From positions 62,001 through 126,000 of the forward strand of contig CAXATH010000001.1 in NCBI GenBank assembly GCA_963972195.1: a DNA stretch of 64,000 nt. The letters run 5' to 3'. A program made the translations under genes and the position numbers. Shown here piece by piece: positions 61,938 to 64,000 of this stretch. Within the stretch, counting starts at the first letter, position 1, and the number at the start of each line of letters is the position of its first letter. The notes beneath the pieces are model-generated. The model had not been told where the DNA came from, searched no databases, and saw only the letters and a list, made by a program, of their open reading frames with translations. Source of the DNA: Litorimonas sp963972195. Its GTDB lineage: Bacteria; Pseudomonadota; Alphaproteobacteria; Caulobacterales; Maricaulaceae.

Positions 61938-63335
61938 ATGGCCTCGCCCATGGTCAAGGCAGTACACATTATCGGCGCGGGATTAGCAGGATCAGAGGCC
62001 GCGTGGCAGTGCGTTTCGCGCGGCGTCCCCATCATTCTTCATGAAATGCGTCCAAAGCGCATGACAGAAGCCCATCAAGGCGGTGGTTTTGCAGAGCTTG
62101 TCTGCTCAAATTCCTTCCGCTCGGATGATAAACACGGCAATGCGGTCGGCGTCTTGCATGAGGAAATGCGGCTTTCAAACAGCCTGATTATGGGCATGGG
62201 TGATATGACCAAGCTTCCGGCGGGCGGCGCGCTTGCTGTCGACCGGGACAAGTTTTCCGAAGCTGTGACCACCATTTTGCAACAACACCCATTGGTCACT
62301 GTGGAATACGGCGAAGTGAAGGGCCTGCCCCCCAAAGAATGGGGCAATACGATTATTGCAACAGGTCCCCTCACCGCCCCTGCACTGGCGCAGGACATTC
62401 TGAAAACGACGGGCGAAGACAGCCTCGCCTTTTTCGATGCCATTGCACCGATTGTTTATAAGGACAGTATTGATTTTGACATTGCGTGGATGCAGTCGCG
62501 CTATGACAAAAAGGGTCCCGGCGGGGACGGGGCGGACTATATCAACTGTCCTCTTGATAAAGAACAGTATGAGGCCTTTATTGAAGCACTCATAAATTCC
62601 GACCAGACCGAATTTAAAGACTTTGAAAAAGACACGCCCTATTTCGAGAGCTGCCTACCGATTGAAGTCATGGCCTCGCGCGGCGCGGAAACCTTACGCT
62701 GGGGGCCGATGAAACCCGTCGGCCTGACAAATCCGCATAATCCGACGGTAAAAGCCCATGCTATCGTGCAGCTGCGTCAGGATAATGCTCTTGGCACGCT
62801 TTATAATATGGTCGGCTTTCAGACAAAGATGAAATACGGCGCGCAGGCCGAGATATTTAAAACTATTCCCGGCTTACAAAAAGCTGTCTTTGCGCGGCTA
62901 GGCGGCATTCACAGAAACACCTTCATAAACTCGCCTAAGCTCTTGAATTCACAGCTCCAACTAAAGGGCCGAGAAGACATTCGCTTCGCCGGACAGATTA
63001 TGGGCGTGGAAGGCTATATCGAAAGTGCCTCCTTTGGATTGATTGCGGGACGCCTCGCCGCAGCGCAGGCCCTGGGACAGTCAATGGATATGCCCCCGCG
63101 TACAACCGCGCTCGGCGCTCTGATGGAACATGTCACAGGCGGGTTTATGGACGGGCCGAAATCCAAGTTTCAGCCAATGAATGTCAATTTCGGACTGTTT
63201 CCACCGATGGAAGAAGAGATTGTTTATAAGTCGCCGGACGGAAAGCGGTTGCGCGGTAAAGATAAGACGCGTTTTCGTAAGGGGCTTTTGGCTAAGCGAG
63301 CGCTTAACGACATTCTACCTTGGGCGAAGGCTTAG
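61938..63335 (+). CDS. trmFO: Folate/FAD-dependent tRNA (uracil-54) methyltransferase TrmFO
   Basis: TrmFO makes ribothymidine at tRNA position 54 using methylenetetrahydrofolate. The 466-aa protein has the FAD Rossmann motif IIGAGLAGSEAAW, then HEMRPKRMTEAH, ELVCSNSFRSD with a conserved Cys, and RLGGIHRNTFINSP. Start ATG at 61938 (or 61950) gives normal length; an upstream frame overlaps the divergent gene and is rejected. Convergent with the GDYXXLXY gene, 4 bases apart. Confidence 0.97.
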   Translation: MASPMVKAVHIIGAGLAGSEAAWQCVSRGVPIILHEMRPKRMTEAHQGGGFAELVCSNSFRSDDKHGNAVGVLHEEMRLSNSLIMGMGDMTKLPAGGALAVDRDKFSEAVTTILQQHPLVTVEYGEVKGLPPKEWGNTIIATGPLTAPALAQDILKTTGEDSLAFFDAIAPIVYKDSIDFDIAWMQSRYDKKGPGGDGADYINCPLDKEQYEAFIEALINSDQTEFKDFEKDTPYFESCLPIEVMASRGAETLRWGPMKPVGLTNPHNPTVKAHAIVQLRQDNALGTLYNMVGFQTKMKYGAQAEIFKTIPGLQKAVFARLGGIHRNTFINSPKLLNSQLQLKGREDIRFAGQIMGVEGYIESASFGLIAGRLAAAQALGQSMDMPPRTTALGALMEHVTGGFMDGPKSKFQPMNVNFGLFPPMEEEIVYKSPDGKRLRGKDKTRFRKGLLAKRALNDILPWAKA

Positions 63336-63339
63336 AAGA

Positions 63340-63843
63340 CTAATCTGAATTAGGGCGAAGGGTTCTGAACTCTTCATCCGCCAGATTGACTAATATGGCT
63401 TTTCCTGCCGGAGAGACTTTGAACACACCGTACCTGGCATTTTCATAGGTCTCTGCTGTGCCATTTTCGAAATAAAAACGCGGTGCGCCGAAGGTCAGAC
63501 TTCTGTTTGTGCGGGTGTAATTGAACCTTACTTGATTTGAAGCAATTTTCGCTTTTGAATCAAGATGTGAGAAGCTGCCGACGTTATTTTCATTCAGCGT
63601 CATGACGAAGGCCCCTTTCGGAGGCAGGTCGTCAATGTCCATTCCTTCCGGCACGCGCTCCTCGGCATATCGGAGGCGCATGTAGTCGCCGAGCATAAGC
63701 GCTCGCGGGTCAACGGGTTGCAAATCAAGATAAACGGTTCGTCCCTCTTCCCGAACTTTTTTCAAATCCGAGATTTGACTTCCAAACACCCAAGCGATGA
63801 ACGCCGTAGTGAGAAGGATAACAATGGAGCGGAATATATTCAT
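63340..63843 (-). CDS. GDYXXLXY domain protein
   Basis: This 167-aa protein has an N-terminal membrane anchor (residues 5-22) and the family signature LGDYMRLRY near residue 52, plus GAPRFYFENGTAETYENARYGVFKV. These proteins are usually encoded next to DUF4401/DUF2157 membrane proteins, as here, with a four-base ATGA overlap. Function unknown. Confidence 0.88.
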   Translation of the reverse strand: MNIFRSIVILLTTAFIAWVFGSQISDLKKVREEGRTVYLDLQPVDPRALMLGDYMRLRYAEERVPEGMDIDDLPPKGAFVMTLNENNVGSFSHLDSKAKIASNQVRFNYTRTNRSLTFGAPRFYFENGTAETYENARYGVFKVSPAGKAILVNLADEEFRTLRPNSD

Positions 63844-64000
63844 GCCAAAGCCTCCCGCGACTTATGCCGGTTGGTCATATACCAAATCCCCAGAAAAACG
63901 ACGCCGACCGCCATTAAAATATAGGACTTCGCCCCAAGCGAGATCGAGAGTTCATAATAGAACATGTAGAGGTAGTAGATCTCCAGTAAAATGCCGAGAA
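63840..64000 (-). CDS. C-terminal end of a DUF4401-like membrane protein, partial
   Basis: About 52 codons are open from the window edge to a stop at 63842-63840. The translation ends in LEIYYLYMFYYELSISLGAK, then a hydrophobic segment ILMAVGVVFLGIWY and a basic tail TNRHKSREALA. A C-terminal transmembrane helix directly before the GDYXXLXY gene matches the usual DUF4401-GDYXXLXY pair. Too little sequence for a firm call. Confidence 0.6.
   Translation of the reverse strand, partial: LGILLEIYYLYMFYYELSISLGAKSYILMAVGVVFLGIWYMTNRHKSREALA

Noticed and set aside
1..64000. CRISPR arrays, insertion sequences or prophage
   Set aside because: No regularly spaced repeats, transposase genes with terminal repeats, or phage structural genes were seen.

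Overview
The window is a dense, mostly housekeeping stretch of an alphaproteobacterial chromosome of roughly 50% GC. Alphaproteobacterial markers are the NDUFS4-type complex I subunit, the cysG-DUF2849-cysI operon, KpsF/KdsB Kdo genes, TrmFO, ferrochelatase, and a GTTC-N7-GTTC LexA box. An M2 (ACE-like) dipeptidase, a TPR protein with a TonB C-terminal domain, and a PopA/PleD-shaped REC-REC-GGDEF protein point to the Caulobacterales/Maricaulales-Hyphomonadaceae side. The species cannot be fixed from the sequence alone.

Layout. 1-5 kb: 3' part of recJ, tRNA-Glu, a secreted DUF192 protein, tRNA-Pro, a HerA/DUF87 ATPase, an NDUFS4-like protein and tRNA-Arg. 5-9.2 kb: a minus-strand, translationally coupled sulfur operon (cysteine synthase, mercaptopyruvate sulfurtransferase, cystathionine beta-lyase) ending in a glucuronoyl-esterase-like lipoprotein. 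9.3-17.3 kb: DUF3089, DUF502, recG, and divergent sdhE-mfd. 17.4-24.5 kb: a degenerate c-di-GMP-type protein, M2 dipeptidase, hemH, a small P-loop kinase, thrC and an XRE-cupin regulator. 24.6-29.2 kb: cysG-DUF2849-cysI-[DUF934-cysH], an assimilatory sulfate-reduction operon. 29.2-36.0 kb: a fully overlapping histidine operon, transcribed TrpR/YerC-like regulator-hisG-hisD-hisCB-hisH-hisA-hisF-hisIE. 36.1-38.6 kb: methyltransferase, sulfatase and tRNA-Ser. 39.1-44.8 kb: rlpA, a D,D-carboxypeptidase, tmk-holB-tatD-MBL. 44.7-47.1 kb: a phosphatase with kdsB and kdsD. 47.1-49.8 kb: the only accessory-looking patch, holding a lone tyrosine recombinase next to a perfect palindrome, an orphan small gene, about 500 bp without a gene, and a methyltransferase. 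49.8-64 kb: gyrA, a SodC lipoprotein, DUF2330 plus an NqrB/RnfD-like protein, ssb and uvrA around a shared SOS box, a TPR/TonB protein, a membrane protein, trmFO, and a GDYXXLXY/DUF4401 pair cut by the window end.

How the genes work together. Two sulfur clusters together cover sulfate-level reduction, cysteine formation, cysteine-to-methionine flow and sulfane sulfur handling. The his operon encodes every step of histidine synthesis except histidinol-phosphate phosphatase. DNA repair genes are scattered but frequent (recJ, recG, mfd, ssb, uvrA, gyrA). Cell-envelope genes (rlpA, D,D-carboxypeptidase, kdsB, kdsD) cluster in the middle.

No CRISPR array, insertion sequence, prophage or recognisable defence island is present. 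The most unusual points are the HisC-HisB fusion inside a gammaproteobacterial-style compact his operon, the DUF934-CysH fusion, an apparently all-pseudo REC-REC-GGDEF protein that keeps its c-di-GMP I-site, and the recombinase-plus-palindrome locus.
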